Source: Hymenobacter siberiensis
GTDB taxonomy: Bacteria > Bacteroidota > Bacteroidia > Cytophagales > Hymenobacteraceae
Reading direction: 5' to 3'
Assembly: GCF_018967865.2 (NCBI RefSeq)
Contig: NZ_JAHLZY020000001.1
Coordinates: 3,844,001-3,908,000 of the forward strand
Length of the DNA stretch: 64,000 nt
Part shown: positions 8,639 through 18,679 of the stretch, one piece after another
Layout of the letters: each line of letters begins with the position of its first letter
Numbering within the stretch: the stretch's first letter is position 1
Program-made: the position numbers and the translations under genes
Notes under the pieces: generated by a model
The model's input: only the letters and a program-made list of their open reading frames with translations
The model's database searches: none
Told to the model about the DNA's origin: nothing

Positions 8639-9112
8639 TTAGCGAATTGCGATGTGCTGGGTGGTCACTTTTTCCATGTCGAAGGGCAGCGTTATGCGTA
8701 GAATGCCGTCGGTCAGCTCGGCGGCAATGGCCTTCACATTCACCGTTTCGGGCAGGCGGAAGGTGCGCAAGAATTGGCCGTAGCTGGTTTCGATGCGGCG
8801 GAATTTAGGCGTGGCCGGAGCCTCGGGAGCTGCCTCGGCGGGCGTGGCTTCGTTATCGTTGGCTGCAGCTTCCGTAGCGGGAGCAGCGGCTGCTTTAGCA
8901 GCAGCGGCCGGGCTAGGCCGGGTGCCAGACACCACAAGCTGACCGTCGAGGAAGTCGAGGGTGACGGCTTCTTTTTTCACGCCGGGCAGGGCCAGGTGCA
9001 GTTCAAAGCCAGCAGCGGTTTCGAGGATGTCGGCGGCGGGTACGAAGGCGGGGGTGGCCGGCGCGGCGGCCGTTTGCGGCTCGCGGAGCATGTCGGCCAG
9101 CATAGCGCTCAA
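8639..9112 (-). CDS. Small heat-shock protein, Hsp20/alpha-crystallin family
   Basis: A 157-aa ATP-independent holdase. The alpha-crystallin domain is recognisable as DILETAAGFELHLALPGVKK (residues 28-47), DGQLVVSGTR (56-65), FRRIETSYGQFLRTFRLPE (104-122) and the GILRITLPF strand (136-144) with its G-x-L motif. Unusually, residues about 66-103, the loop between the LVVSGTR and RIETSYG strands, form an Ala/Pro/Glu-rich insert of nearly 40 residues; in most family members this loop is much shorter. The C-terminal I-x-I motif is seen as IAI (residues 154-156). The upstream region is AT-rich. Confidence 0.88.
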   Translation of the reverse strand: MSAMLADMLREPQTAAAPATPAFVPAADILETAAGFELHLALPGVKKEAVTLDFLDGQLVVSGTRPSPAAAAKAAAAPATEAAANDNEATPAEAAPEAPATPKFRRIETSYGQFLRTFRLPETVNVKAIAAELTDGILRITLPFDMEKVTTQHIAIR

Positions 9113-9604
9113 AACGCGGCTGGGACGTAGGGAAGGGCGGTTGTTATAAAGCAGCGTTGCTATTGATATATAGAATGTTATAGGAAAGTGATAAAATCAC
9201 AGCCGCCAGGCGGCACACCTTACTTCCCTTAAATTCTATACCAACCAGTTTATGCGCAATTTTTAAGACAATTTGTCTTATTATGATATATTATGGAATT
9301 ATTAAATAATTATGTTAATGACAAAATCATCCAATAAAGCTATTCAGAACACTATTTAGCCCGAGTTGAAGCCTAAAATTTTGTCATCATCGCTGGGTTG
9401 TTATTCCGGTACCGGCGGAATCTGAGCGGAACCGTTAGGCATATTCCATCATACTTCTCCAGTATCGGAATGACCGTTCTGGCTTAGGCTAAAAAGCACG
9501 TCATGCAGAGCGGAGCGAAGCATCTTTACCGCAGTAGCAACTGATTACTGTTGCGGTAAAGATGCTTCGCTCCGCTCTGCATGACGTGCTTTCTGGATAG
9601 GTTC
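9113..9604. other. AT-rich intergenic region with palindrome and hairpin repeat
   Basis: No gene is supported here. The stretch 9160-9400 is conspicuously AT-rich for this genome and includes the near-palindrome AAGACAATTTGTCTT at 9265-9279. The right part holds the 41-bp perfect palindrome at 9493-9592. It probably contains the hsp20 promoter. No TAnnTTTG box is obvious close to the hsp20 ATG. Confidence 0.4.
9493..9592. repeat. Family A palindrome, 41-bp perfect arms
   Basis: The arms 9493-9533 and 9552-9592 are exact reverse complements, separated by an 18-nt loop. The arm contains GTCATGCAGAGC and AGCGAAGCATCTTTACCGC, blocks shared with 32305-32404 and, in diverged form, with 24149-24286 and 46032-46181. 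There is no U-tract, so it does not look like a terminator. Confidence 0.9.
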
Positions 9605-10423
9605 TTAGTGCTGCGTGGGCAGTTGCTGGCGGGTTTCGGCGCTTTGGCCCTGAATGATGGTGAAGCGTAAATCGAGGCCCAGCACCGGGGTTACGGCATT
9701 CAGCTTGCCGCCGGAGGTCTGGACGCCCTGCGCGTTGTACTGGGGCAGCGTGACCAGGTAGTTGGTCTGATAGGCAAACCAAGGCGTGAAATCGAACAAG
9801 CCCGCCACGCGGAAGCCCACCTCGCCGCGCAGGCTGGTGAACTGGATAAACCGCTCATCGGGGTCGGTGTCGGCCTTGAGGAGGCGAACGTGGGTGTCGG
9901 CCTCATAGCTCAGGCGGGGGCGCAAGGCAAAGCCGCCGGTGCCGACGGGCAGCAGCTTTTCGAGGTCGACACGGAGGCGGGCGTTGGTTTGGCTTTTGGC
10001 CCCGGTGGCGCTGGGAAAAACGCGCTCCAGGCTCAGGCGCTGGCCGAAGGTGAGTGGGCCGAGGGGGCTGCGGTGGCGCAGCAGCACTTCGGGTATCAGC
10101 AGGTAGTCTTTGCTGCTGGCGGTGAAGTAGCCGAGGGTGCCGCCCAGACTCCAGTGCTCGCTCAGAAAATGCTCGTAGGCCAGGTTCAGGCGCTGCTCAT
10201 CGAAGCCCAGCACGCGCTTAGGTTCGGCCCCGAGCAGGTGATTGTTATCGGTATTTTGCTGGCCGTGCGCGGTCAGGAGCAGGTAGTCGTTGCCGGGCAG
10301 GGCCAACTCGGCCTGCACTTCGGGCCAGAGCTGCAGGCCGGAGATGGAGCGGCGCGTTTGGGCGGCGGCGGGCTGGGCCAGCAGGGCGGCCAGCAGCAGG
10401 AAGCAGGAGAGAAATCGATTCAT
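9605..10423 (-). CDS. Putative outer-membrane protein (DUF2490-like)
   Basis: A 272-aa exported protein. The ATG at 10423 begins a clear signal peptide (MNRFLSCFLLLAALLAQPAAAQ). The mature part alternates polar and aromatic residues and has YEHFLSEHWSLGGTLGYF, RLRVDLEKLLP and LDLRFTIIQ segments, as expected of a small beta-barrel. The early WPEVQAEL / NDYLLLTAHGQQ pattern resembles DUF2490, a family with no firmly assigned role. It starts just after a family B palindrome. The family assignment is tentative; export and barrel character are better supported. Confidence 0.65.
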   Translation of the reverse strand: MNRFLSCFLLLAALLAQPAAAQTRRSISGLQLWPEVQAELALPGNDYLLLTAHGQQNTDNNHLLGAEPKRVLGFDEQRLNLAYEHFLSEHWSLGGTLGYFTASSKDYLLIPEVLLRHRSPLGPLTFGQRLSLERVFPSATGAKSQTNARLRVDLEKLLPVGTGGFALRPRLSYEADTHVRLLKADTDPDERFIQFTSLRGEVGFRVAGLFDFTPWFAYQTNYLVTLPQYNAQGVQTSGGKLNAVTPVLGLDLRFTIIQGQSAETRQQLPTQH

Positions 10424-10432
10424 GAGGGAGAG

Positions 10433-10512
10433 GTACCATGGACGCTGCGAGTCCGCGAATGGTGTATCGAGGATGGAGCAACCGACGCGCGGACTCGCAG
10501 CGTCCACGGTAC
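10433..10512. repeat. Family B palindrome, 25-bp arms
   Basis: The arms 10433-10457 and 10488-10512 are reverse complements with one mismatch. Core sequence GTGGACGCTGCGAGTCCGCG (one base varies in the left arm). The same core, with TCTG for GCTG, forms the arms of 18548-18677. It fills the gap between the outer-membrane protein and M20 peptidase genes. Confidence 0.85.
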
Positions 10513-10516
10513 GAGT

Positions 10517-11707
10517 CTACTGCCCCAACTCCTTTATTGCCAGCCAGGCCATGAGGCCGGGGCCGGTGGTGAGCGCCTGCTCGTCGATGTCGAAGGTGGG
10601 CGTGTGCACGGAGGCGGCGAAGCGGCCATCGGCGTGGCGTGTGCCAAGGCGGTAGAAGCAGGCCGGTGCGGCCTGCGAGAAGTAGGCGAAGTCCTCGGCG
10701 GCCATCCACTGGTCGAGCTCCACTACGTTTTCGGGGCCGAGGTACTCTTCGGCGGCGGCGCGTACGCGGGCCGTGAGGGCGGGCTCGTTTTCCAGGTACG
10801 GGTAGCCCACCCGGATTTCGAGCTCGCACACCGCGCCCATGCTGTCGGCCAGGCCTTCGCAGAGCTTGCGCAGGTGCTGGTGGGCCTCGGCGCGCCATTC
10901 CTCATTCAGGGTACGGAAGGTGCCTTCGATGTACACTTCGTTGGGAATAACGTTGGTGGCGCCGTTGGCAATGACCTTGCCGAAGCTCAGCACCGAGGGG
11001 ATTTTGGGGTTGGCGCGGCGGCTCACAATCTGCTGGGCGGCCACGATGATGTGGGCGGCCACCAGCACGGGGTCAAGGTTCATTTCGGGCATGGCGCCGT
11101 GGCCACCCTTGCCCTTGATGGTGAGGTAGAGCTCATCGGTGCTGGCCATGTAGCGGCCGGGGCGCAGGCCAATTTTACCGGCCGGCAGGTGCGGAAATAC
11201 ATGCTGCCCAAGTACTTGGCCCACGGCCGGATTCTCCAGGACCCCCTCCTTTATCATCAGCGAAGCGCCGCCGGGCAGGCGCTCCTCGCCGGGCTGAAAC
11301 ATGAGCTTCACAGTGCCTTTAAACTCGCCTTTCAGCTCATTGAGGATGCGGGCCGCGCCCAGCAGCGAGGCCGTGTGCACGTCGTGCCCGCAGGCGTGCA
11401 TCACGCCGGGGTTGGTCGATTTGTAGGGCACGTCGCTGGCTTCGGTGATGGGCAGCGCATCCATATCGGCCCGCAGGGCAATGGTGGGGCCGCCAGGCAA
11501 GCCTTCGATGAGGGCCACCACGCCGGTATTGGCAATGGGCTGCGGCGTGAGGCCCAGCTTCGTCAGCTCCCGTGTAACGAAGGCGGCGGTGTTCACTTCC
11601 TCAAAGGAAAGCTCGGGGTGCGCGTGCAGGTGCTGGCGCAGGGCTACGGTATCGGCAGCGTGGGCAACGGCGAGCTGCTGGATGCGGGGGATGAGGGTGT
11701 CGGACAT
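10517..11707 (-). CDS. M20-family metallo-amidohydrolase (N-acyl amino acid / hippurate hydrolase type)
   Basis: A 396-aa cytosolic hydrolase that removes acyl groups from N-acylated amino acids. Metal-site residues are visible: C106 and H108 in MHACGHDVHTA, E141-E142 in FQPGEERLPGG, the GQHVFP histidine, and the late VHTPTFD histidine. The dimerisation lid domain lies around STDELYLTIKGKGGHGAMP. The cysteine-containing metal site is characteristic of the M20D branch (HipO/AmhX/IAA-amino acid hydrolase) rather than succinyl-DAP desuccinylase. The gene stands between two palindromes, so it is probably monocistronic. Confidence 0.9.
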   Translation of the reverse strand: MSDTLIPRIQQLAVAHAADTVALRQHLHAHPELSFEEVNTAAFVTRELTKLGLTPQPIANTGVVALIEGLPGGPTIALRADMDALPITEASDVPYKSTNPGVMHACGHDVHTASLLGAARILNELKGEFKGTVKLMFQPGEERLPGGASLMIKEGVLENPAVGQVLGQHVFPHLPAGKIGLRPGRYMASTDELYLTIKGKGGHGAMPEMNLDPVLVAAHIIVAAQQIVSRRANPKIPSVLSFGKVIANGATNVIPNEVYIEGTFRTLNEEWRAEAHQHLRKLCEGLADSMGAVCELEIRVGYPYLENEPALTARVRAAAEEYLGPENVVELDQWMAAEDFAYFSQAAPACFYRLGTRHADGRFAASVHTPTFDIDEQALTTGPGLMAWLAIKELGQ

Positions 11708-11731
11708 GGGCGAGATGGACGTTGGGCGGGC

Positions 11732-11913
11732 AAACTCCCCTCCTTACCAAGGAGGGGATGTTCGAGCCAAAAGCTCGGACGGGGGTGGTTAGGGGCGTTG
11801 GACGAATTGCATCGGTATTGTTTGGGCTGGCTGTCCGGATATCATCCAACGCCATAACTACCCCAATTTCAGCTTCGCTGAAATATCCCCTCCTTGGTAA
11901 GGAGGGGAGTTTT
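11732..11913. repeat. Large composite palindrome
   Basis: The outer arms AACTCCCCTCCTTACCAAGG... (11733-11758) and its inverted copy (about 11885-11911), and inner arms GGGGTGGTTAGGGGCGTTGG and CCAACGCCATAACTACCCC (about 11781-11801 and 11846-11864), give a 180-bp imperfect palindrome. Each outer arm is itself a small hairpin. It occupies most of the gap between the M20 gene and the SPOR lipoprotein gene. Confidence 0.7.
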
Positions 11914-11933
11914 TGTTCTTTCCTCTACCTCCC

Positions 11934-12491
11934 CTACGGGGTCTTGTTCAGCAGCACTTGCGTGGTTTCGAGCTCCAGCTTGGGGGTGAGACCACGCAGG
12001 CGGGCCATGGCGCGGGCAGCCTCCAGCTTGGTGAGGTAGTCGCCGATATAAAGACGGTAGACCGGCGATTTGAAGGTAATGTAGTCCGTCTCATCGGGGT
12101 AGCGGCCGATAATGGCGCGCCGAATGGCCATCACCTGGTCGCGCTCCAGGCCGAGGTACACCAGCAAGCGGTAGCCCTGAGCATACTTCACGTTCTGGTT
12201 GGTGAAGGCCTGGTCGCGCAGGCGCTGCTCTACCGGGGCGTTGACGTGGTTGGTGGGCAGCACGGTTGTTTTGGCGGGCGCGATGGCCGCGATGGGCGTG
12301 ACTTTGGGCGCGGCAAACGCGGGGCGATACTTCGTCACGTCCTCGGCGGGTAGAGCGGGCGCGGCAGCGGTTTTTTTGAGCGTGGTATCGACGGGCGCGC
12401 TGGCGCGGGGGGCCTGCGGGGTAGTGCCGGCGCAGGCCGTAAGCCCGAAAAACAGGGAGGCAACGAGCATCTTAGGCAGCATTCGGTTCAT
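11934..12491 (-). CDS. Lipoprotein with C-terminal SPOR-like domain
   Basis: A 185-aa protein. The ATG at 12491 gives a signal peptide MNRMLPKMLVASLFFGLTAC with lipobox cysteine 20. A longer frame would need a TTG start. After a Pro/Ala-rich linker, the C-terminal about 80 residues (YRLLVYLGLERDQVMAIRR ... VYRLYIGDYLTKLEAARAM) match the SPOR pattern, a peptidoglycan-binding fold that recognises denuded glycan at division sites. It overlaps the end of deoC by 20 nt, so the two are probably co-transcribed, though no functional link is evident. Confidence 0.75.
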   Translation of the reverse strand: MNRMLPKMLVASLFFGLTACAGTTPQAPRASAPVDTTLKKTAAAPALPAEDVTKYRPAFAAPKVTPIAAIAPAKTTVLPTNHVNAPVEQRLRDQAFTNQNVKYAQGYRLLVYLGLERDQVMAIRRAIIGRYPDETDYITFKSPVYRLYIGDYLTKLEAARAMARLRGLTPKLELETTQVLLNKTP

Positions 12492-13140
12492 CGGTTTCAG
12501 CAATCATGGCCAGGCTATTGGATGCGCCGATACGGTCGGCCCCGGCCGCCACCAGGGCCAGCGCGGCTTCGCGGGTGCGGATGCCCCCGGCGGCCTTGAT
12601 GCGTACGGTATCGGGCAGTACGCGGCGCAGAAGCGCAGTATCGGCCACCGACGCGCCCCGGCTGGCAAAGCCGGTGGAGGTTTTCACGAAGTCGGCCTCG
12701 CCTTCCACGCACAGGCGGCAGGCCAGTATAATCTCCTCCTCCGTGAGCAAGGCCGTTTCGATGATAACCTTGAGCAGGGCCTGATGGACGTGGCACAAAT
12801 CGGCCAAATCCAGAATTTCGGCCTGAATGGCGTCAGCCTTGCCCGATTTCAGGGCCGAGATGTTGATAACCATGTCGAGCTCCGTGGCCCCGTCATAGAG
12901 CGCCACTTCGGCTTCCTTGAACTTCACGGCCGAGGTGGCGTAGCCCAGCGGAAACCCCACCACAGTGCAAATGCCCACCGCCGCACCTTCCAGCTTAGCC
13001 GTAGCCAGGGCCACGTAGCAGGGCGGTACGCACACCGTGGCGAAGCCGTGGGCGGCGGCCTCTTCGCAGAGCTGAATGATTTGCGCTTCCGTGCAATCGG
13101 GGCGCAGCAGGGTGTGGTCGATTCGGGCAGCGAGGGTCAT
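12472..13140 (-). CDS. deoC: Deoxyribose-phosphate aldolase
   Basis: A 222-aa class I aldolase that splits 2-deoxyribose 5-phosphate into glyceraldehyde 3-phosphate and acetaldehyde in deoxynucleoside breakdown. Key residues are visible: D89 in ATELDMVIN, Schiff-base K153 in FVKTSTGF, and K182 in RIKAAGGIRT. The length is typical. The ATG is preceded by only CCCC and a perfect TACCTTTG box, suggesting a leaderless transcript. The 3' end overlaps the SPOR lipoprotein gene. Confidence 0.95.
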   Translation of the reverse strand: MTLAARIDHTLLRPDCTEAQIIQLCEEAAAHGFATVCVPPCYVALATAKLEGAAVGICTVVGFPLGYATSAVKFKEAEVALYDGATELDMVINISALKSGKADAIQAEILDLADLCHVHQALLKVIIETALLTEEEIILACRLCVEGEADFVKTSTGFASRGASVADTALLRRVLPDTVRIKAAGGIRTREAALALVAAGADRIGASNSLAMIAETDEPNAA

Positions 13141-13144
13141 GGGG

Positions 13145-13152
13145 CAAAGGTA
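13145..13152 (-). promoter_or_regulatory. TACCTTTG -7 box of deoC, 4 nt from the ATG
   Basis: A perfect match to the Bacteroidetes TAnnTTTG -7 element on the minus strand. With transcription normally starting a few bases past the box, the mRNA would begin at or next to the start codon. No convincing -33 TTG element is seen. Confidence 0.55.
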
Positions 13153-13199
13153 CGGCGGGCAGTAGTGCTGGCGTTGGCCTACACCTTACGCTTTGCCCG

Positions 13200-13207
13200 T
13201 ACTTTTG
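13200..13207 (+). promoter_or_regulatory. TACTTTTG -7 box of the AAA/Toprim-like operon
   Basis: A TAnnTTTG match 18 nt before the ATG at 13226. A TTG at 13174-13176 is a possible -33 element, but its spacing is slightly long. Confidence 0.45.
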
Positions 13208-13225
13208 GCCAAAGCTCCGCTCCTC

Positions 13226-14407
13226 ATGGAAAACGACATCAAGTTCCTGCGCATCCAGAATTTCAAGTCCATCAAGGACGTCACGCTCCACCCCCGCCGC
13301 GTGAACCTTATTATCGGCGAGCCGAATGTGGGCAAATCAAACCTGCTGGAAGCTATGACGCTGCTGGGCGGCATCACCTACGAGCAGACCGAGAAGTTCA
13401 TGGGCAGCTTCATCCGGTACGAAGAGCCCCGGCAGCTGTTTTATGATAACCTGGTGGGGAATACGATTAAGGTGGAGACGGATAGGGATGTGGCAGTTTT
13501 GCTGTTTGAAAGTAAGAGTAAACAGTTTGAATATTTGTTTTGCGATAAGGAACTTCACAACGAACTGCTTAAACGTTTCCCTCCCACAACTAGCAATAGA
13601 AGCACTTTGGCTAGTCATGCCAGTGTATTATCCAAGATTCCTTTTGAGCATATAAAACTGGAAATGCATAATGGGTTTGCTGCTAAAAACATCCTTTATA
13701 CAACATTCAATAACGCAAGCTTTTCCAGCGTTAAAATCAAATCAGACTTTACTGATTTTGGTGCCAATCTCAATACAGGCTCACTTCCGCGCAATTACGC
13801 ATTTATAAAAAACACTTTCATTAACCAAGAGACAGGTGATGCTTATCTAAACCCGCCTAGTGGCAATAATTTAATCGAAATCATCCAAGCTTACACCCTG
13901 TTACGGGCAGAAATTGCGCAAATGTTCGAGCGCTACGGCCAGAAGCTCCAGCTTCGCATGGACGAGCACCGCCTCGAAATCATCAAGGACCAGGACGGCA
14001 TTATCTACTCCTACCCCTATTCCAGCGTAGCCGATACCCTGCAACGCATCATATTCTACCTCGCGGCCATCGAGAGCAACGACGACGCAGTATTGCTGTT
14101 CGAGGAGCCCGAGGCCCACTCCTTCCCGGTGTATGTATCGAAGCTGGGCCGGCGCATCGTGGAGAGCACCAATAATCAGTTTTTCATCGACACGCATAGC
14201 CCCTACCTCATCACTGAGATACTGGAAACGATGCTCACCGACGACGCGCAGGCCGGCGAGCTGGCCATGTTTGCGGCCTACTACGAGGACCACCAGACCA
14301 AGGTGCACCAGCTCAGCGACGAGGAAATTCGCAGCATCCGCGCCGATGGCATCGATGTATTCTACAACATGAAGCGGTTCACGACCGGCGCGGCCTCCAA
14401 TGCCTGA
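13226..14407 (+). CDS. AAA/ABC-type ATPase of an OLD-like two-gene system
   Basis: A 393-aa ATPase. The ATG at 13226 (MENDIKFL) aligns with the start of the broken paralogue at 6559. Walker A is GEPNVGKS (31-38), a signature-like SSVADTLQR lies at 266-274, Walker B with catalytic glutamates VLLFEEPEAHS at 289-299, and the switch histidine in IDTHSP at 324. This is the AAA_15/AAA_21 architecture used by OLD nucleases and the ATPase subunit of PARIS-type defence systems. The centre of the gene (about 13441-13890, residues 73-222) is visibly AT-rich while both ends are GC-rich and close to the paralogue. It overlaps the next gene by 8 nt, which implies translational coupling. The defence role is inferred. 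Confidence 0.8.
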   Translation: MENDIKFLRIQNFKSIKDVTLHPRRVNLIIGEPNVGKSNLLEAMTLLGGITYEQTEKFMGSFIRYEEPRQLFYDNLVGNTIKVETDRDVAVLLFESKSKQFEYLFCDKELHNELLKRFPPTTSNRSTLASHASVLSKIPFEHIKLEMHNGFAAKNILYTTFNNASFSSVKIKSDFTDFGANLNTGSLPRNYAFIKNTFINQETGDAYLNPPSGNNLIEIIQAYTLLRAEIAQMFERYGQKLQLRMDEHRLEIIKDQDGIIYSYPYSSVADTLQRIIFYLAAIESNDDAVLLFEEPEAHSFPVYVSKLGRRIVESTNNQFFIDTHSPYLITEILETMLTDDAQAGELAMFAAYYEDHQTKVHQLSDEEIRSIRADGIDVFYNMKRFTTGAASNA

Positions 14408-14957
14408 AAACGTCCTGTTCGTACCCGAGTGCCACGTCGATACCGCCCTCACCCGCACCCTCCTCGCCGACCGGCTCACCTTCATCAATCACCAGCACGG
14501 CATCTCCAAAGTAGCCAACGTGCTAAGCCAGCAAGCCGAGTCGGGCCGCGGGCGCTTCGTAGTGGGCATGGTGGATAAGGACAAGAAGTTCGCCGACGTG
14601 AAGTATCTGCGCCCGTTTGCCAACTCTCGGCCCGTGGCCGCCCGCCTCGGCCCCGACTGCCGCTATTGCATCTACCAGCACCCGGCGCACGCCAATCATT
14701 ACCTCATCGTGATGGAGCCGGCCTGCGATACCTGGATATTCGAAGCCGCCCACGCCGCCGGCCTGTCCCCGGCTGACTTCGGTCTGCCCCCCACCCTATC
14801 GGCTTTCATCGAGCTAATGAAAGACGAAGACGCCGAAGACAACCCGCGGCTGATTCGCCTGCTCTGGGCCATTCAGCTAGCCCAGCCCGCTGCCTACCGC
14901 GAGCTGGCCGAGTTCGTGGCCGACATCATGGACCAGAACAGCAGGCTCTGGCAGTAG
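14400..14957 (+). CDS. Small Toprim-like protein, partner of the AAA ATPase
   Basis: A 185-aa protein whose start overlaps the ATPase stop by 8 nt. I do not recognise an exact family. The N-terminal VLFVPECHVDTALTRTLL (residues 5-22) fits the Toprim pattern with acidic E10. FVVGMVDKDKK (53-63) fits the second motif with a D-x-D pair, D59 and D61. VMEPACDTWIFEAA (104-117) resembles the E-x-x-x-W motif seen in small Toprim-like families such as DUF3226/DUF4276. These features suggest a metal-dependent nuclease or effector governed by the ATPase. It is much shorter than OLD Toprim domains or AriB. The pair ends at a strong terminator, so the system seems to contain only two genes. Confidence 0.6.
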   Translation: MPENVLFVPECHVDTALTRTLLADRLTFINHQHGISKVANVLSQQAESGRGRFVVGMVDKDKKFADVKYLRPFANSRPVAARLGPDCRYCIYQHPAHANHYLIVMEPACDTWIFEAAHAAGLSPADFGLPPTLSAFIELMKDEDAEDNPRLIRLLWAIQLAQPAAYRELAEFVADIMDQNSRLWQ

Positions 14958-14965
14958 CGCTAACC

Positions 14966-15005
14966 GAAAAAAAGGCGGCCTCCCCAGTGGGAAGGCCGCC
15001 TTTTT
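14966..15005. terminator. Bidirectional terminator between the AAA/Toprim-like operon and secA
   Basis: AAAAAAAGGCGGCCT, a short loop, AGGCCGCCTTTTT. Strong stem with A and T tracts on both sides, between convergent genes. Confidence 0.85.
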
Positions 15006-15027
15006 CAATTTAGAACCGGACTGGGAA

Positions 15028-18438
<3,411 letters not shown>

Positions 18439-18514
18439 CAGGTAGTTTTTATAGCGAAATGCGTTTGCGCGCACCTCAAATTTACGGAGCGTTCTGCTAA
18501 AACCATCCCAAAAC

Positions 18515-18541
18515 AAAAAGCCCCGCCAAATTGACGGGGCT
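18515..18541 (-). terminator. Terminator downstream of glf
   Basis: AGCCCCG / CGGGGCT stem followed by a T-tract on the minus strand. It lies beyond a palindromic repeat that separates it from the glf stop codon. Confidence 0.7.
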
Positions 18542-18547
18542 CGCTCA

Positions 18548-18677
18548 GTAGCGTGGACTCTGCGAGTCCGCTTCTTGCCGCCATGCGGCGAATGGTCGTT
18601 GTAGGGATTTGCGCGACGGTTGGAGTCCCGCATTCGCCGCTGCGCGGCGAGACGCGGACTCGCAGAGTCCACGCTAC
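18548..18677. repeat. Family B palindrome, 24-bp perfect arms with nested hairpin
   Basis: The arms 18548-18571 and 18654-18677 (GTAGCGTGGACTCTGCGAGT...) are perfect reverse complements. The interior carries a second inverted pair built on CGCCATGCGGCGAATG and CATTCGCCGCTGCGCGGCG. It shares its arm core with 10433-10512. It starts 3 nt from the glf stop codon. Confidence 0.88.
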
Positions 18678-18679
18678 GG

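Noticed and set aside
9493..9592. Long palindromes as rho-independent terminators
   Set aside because: Arms of 24-50 bp, no U-tract, and true terminators are present separately next to several of them.
9890..11857. 655-aa open frame on the + strand across the outer-membrane and M20 genes
   Set aside because: Antisense to two well-supported genes, with Gly/Ala/His/Gln-rich low-complexity translation typical of GC-rich shadow frames.
14400..14957. Toprim-like partner as simply AriB of PARIS
   Set aside because: At 185 aa it is far shorter than described AriB proteins and only short motifs match, so a named assignment is not supported.
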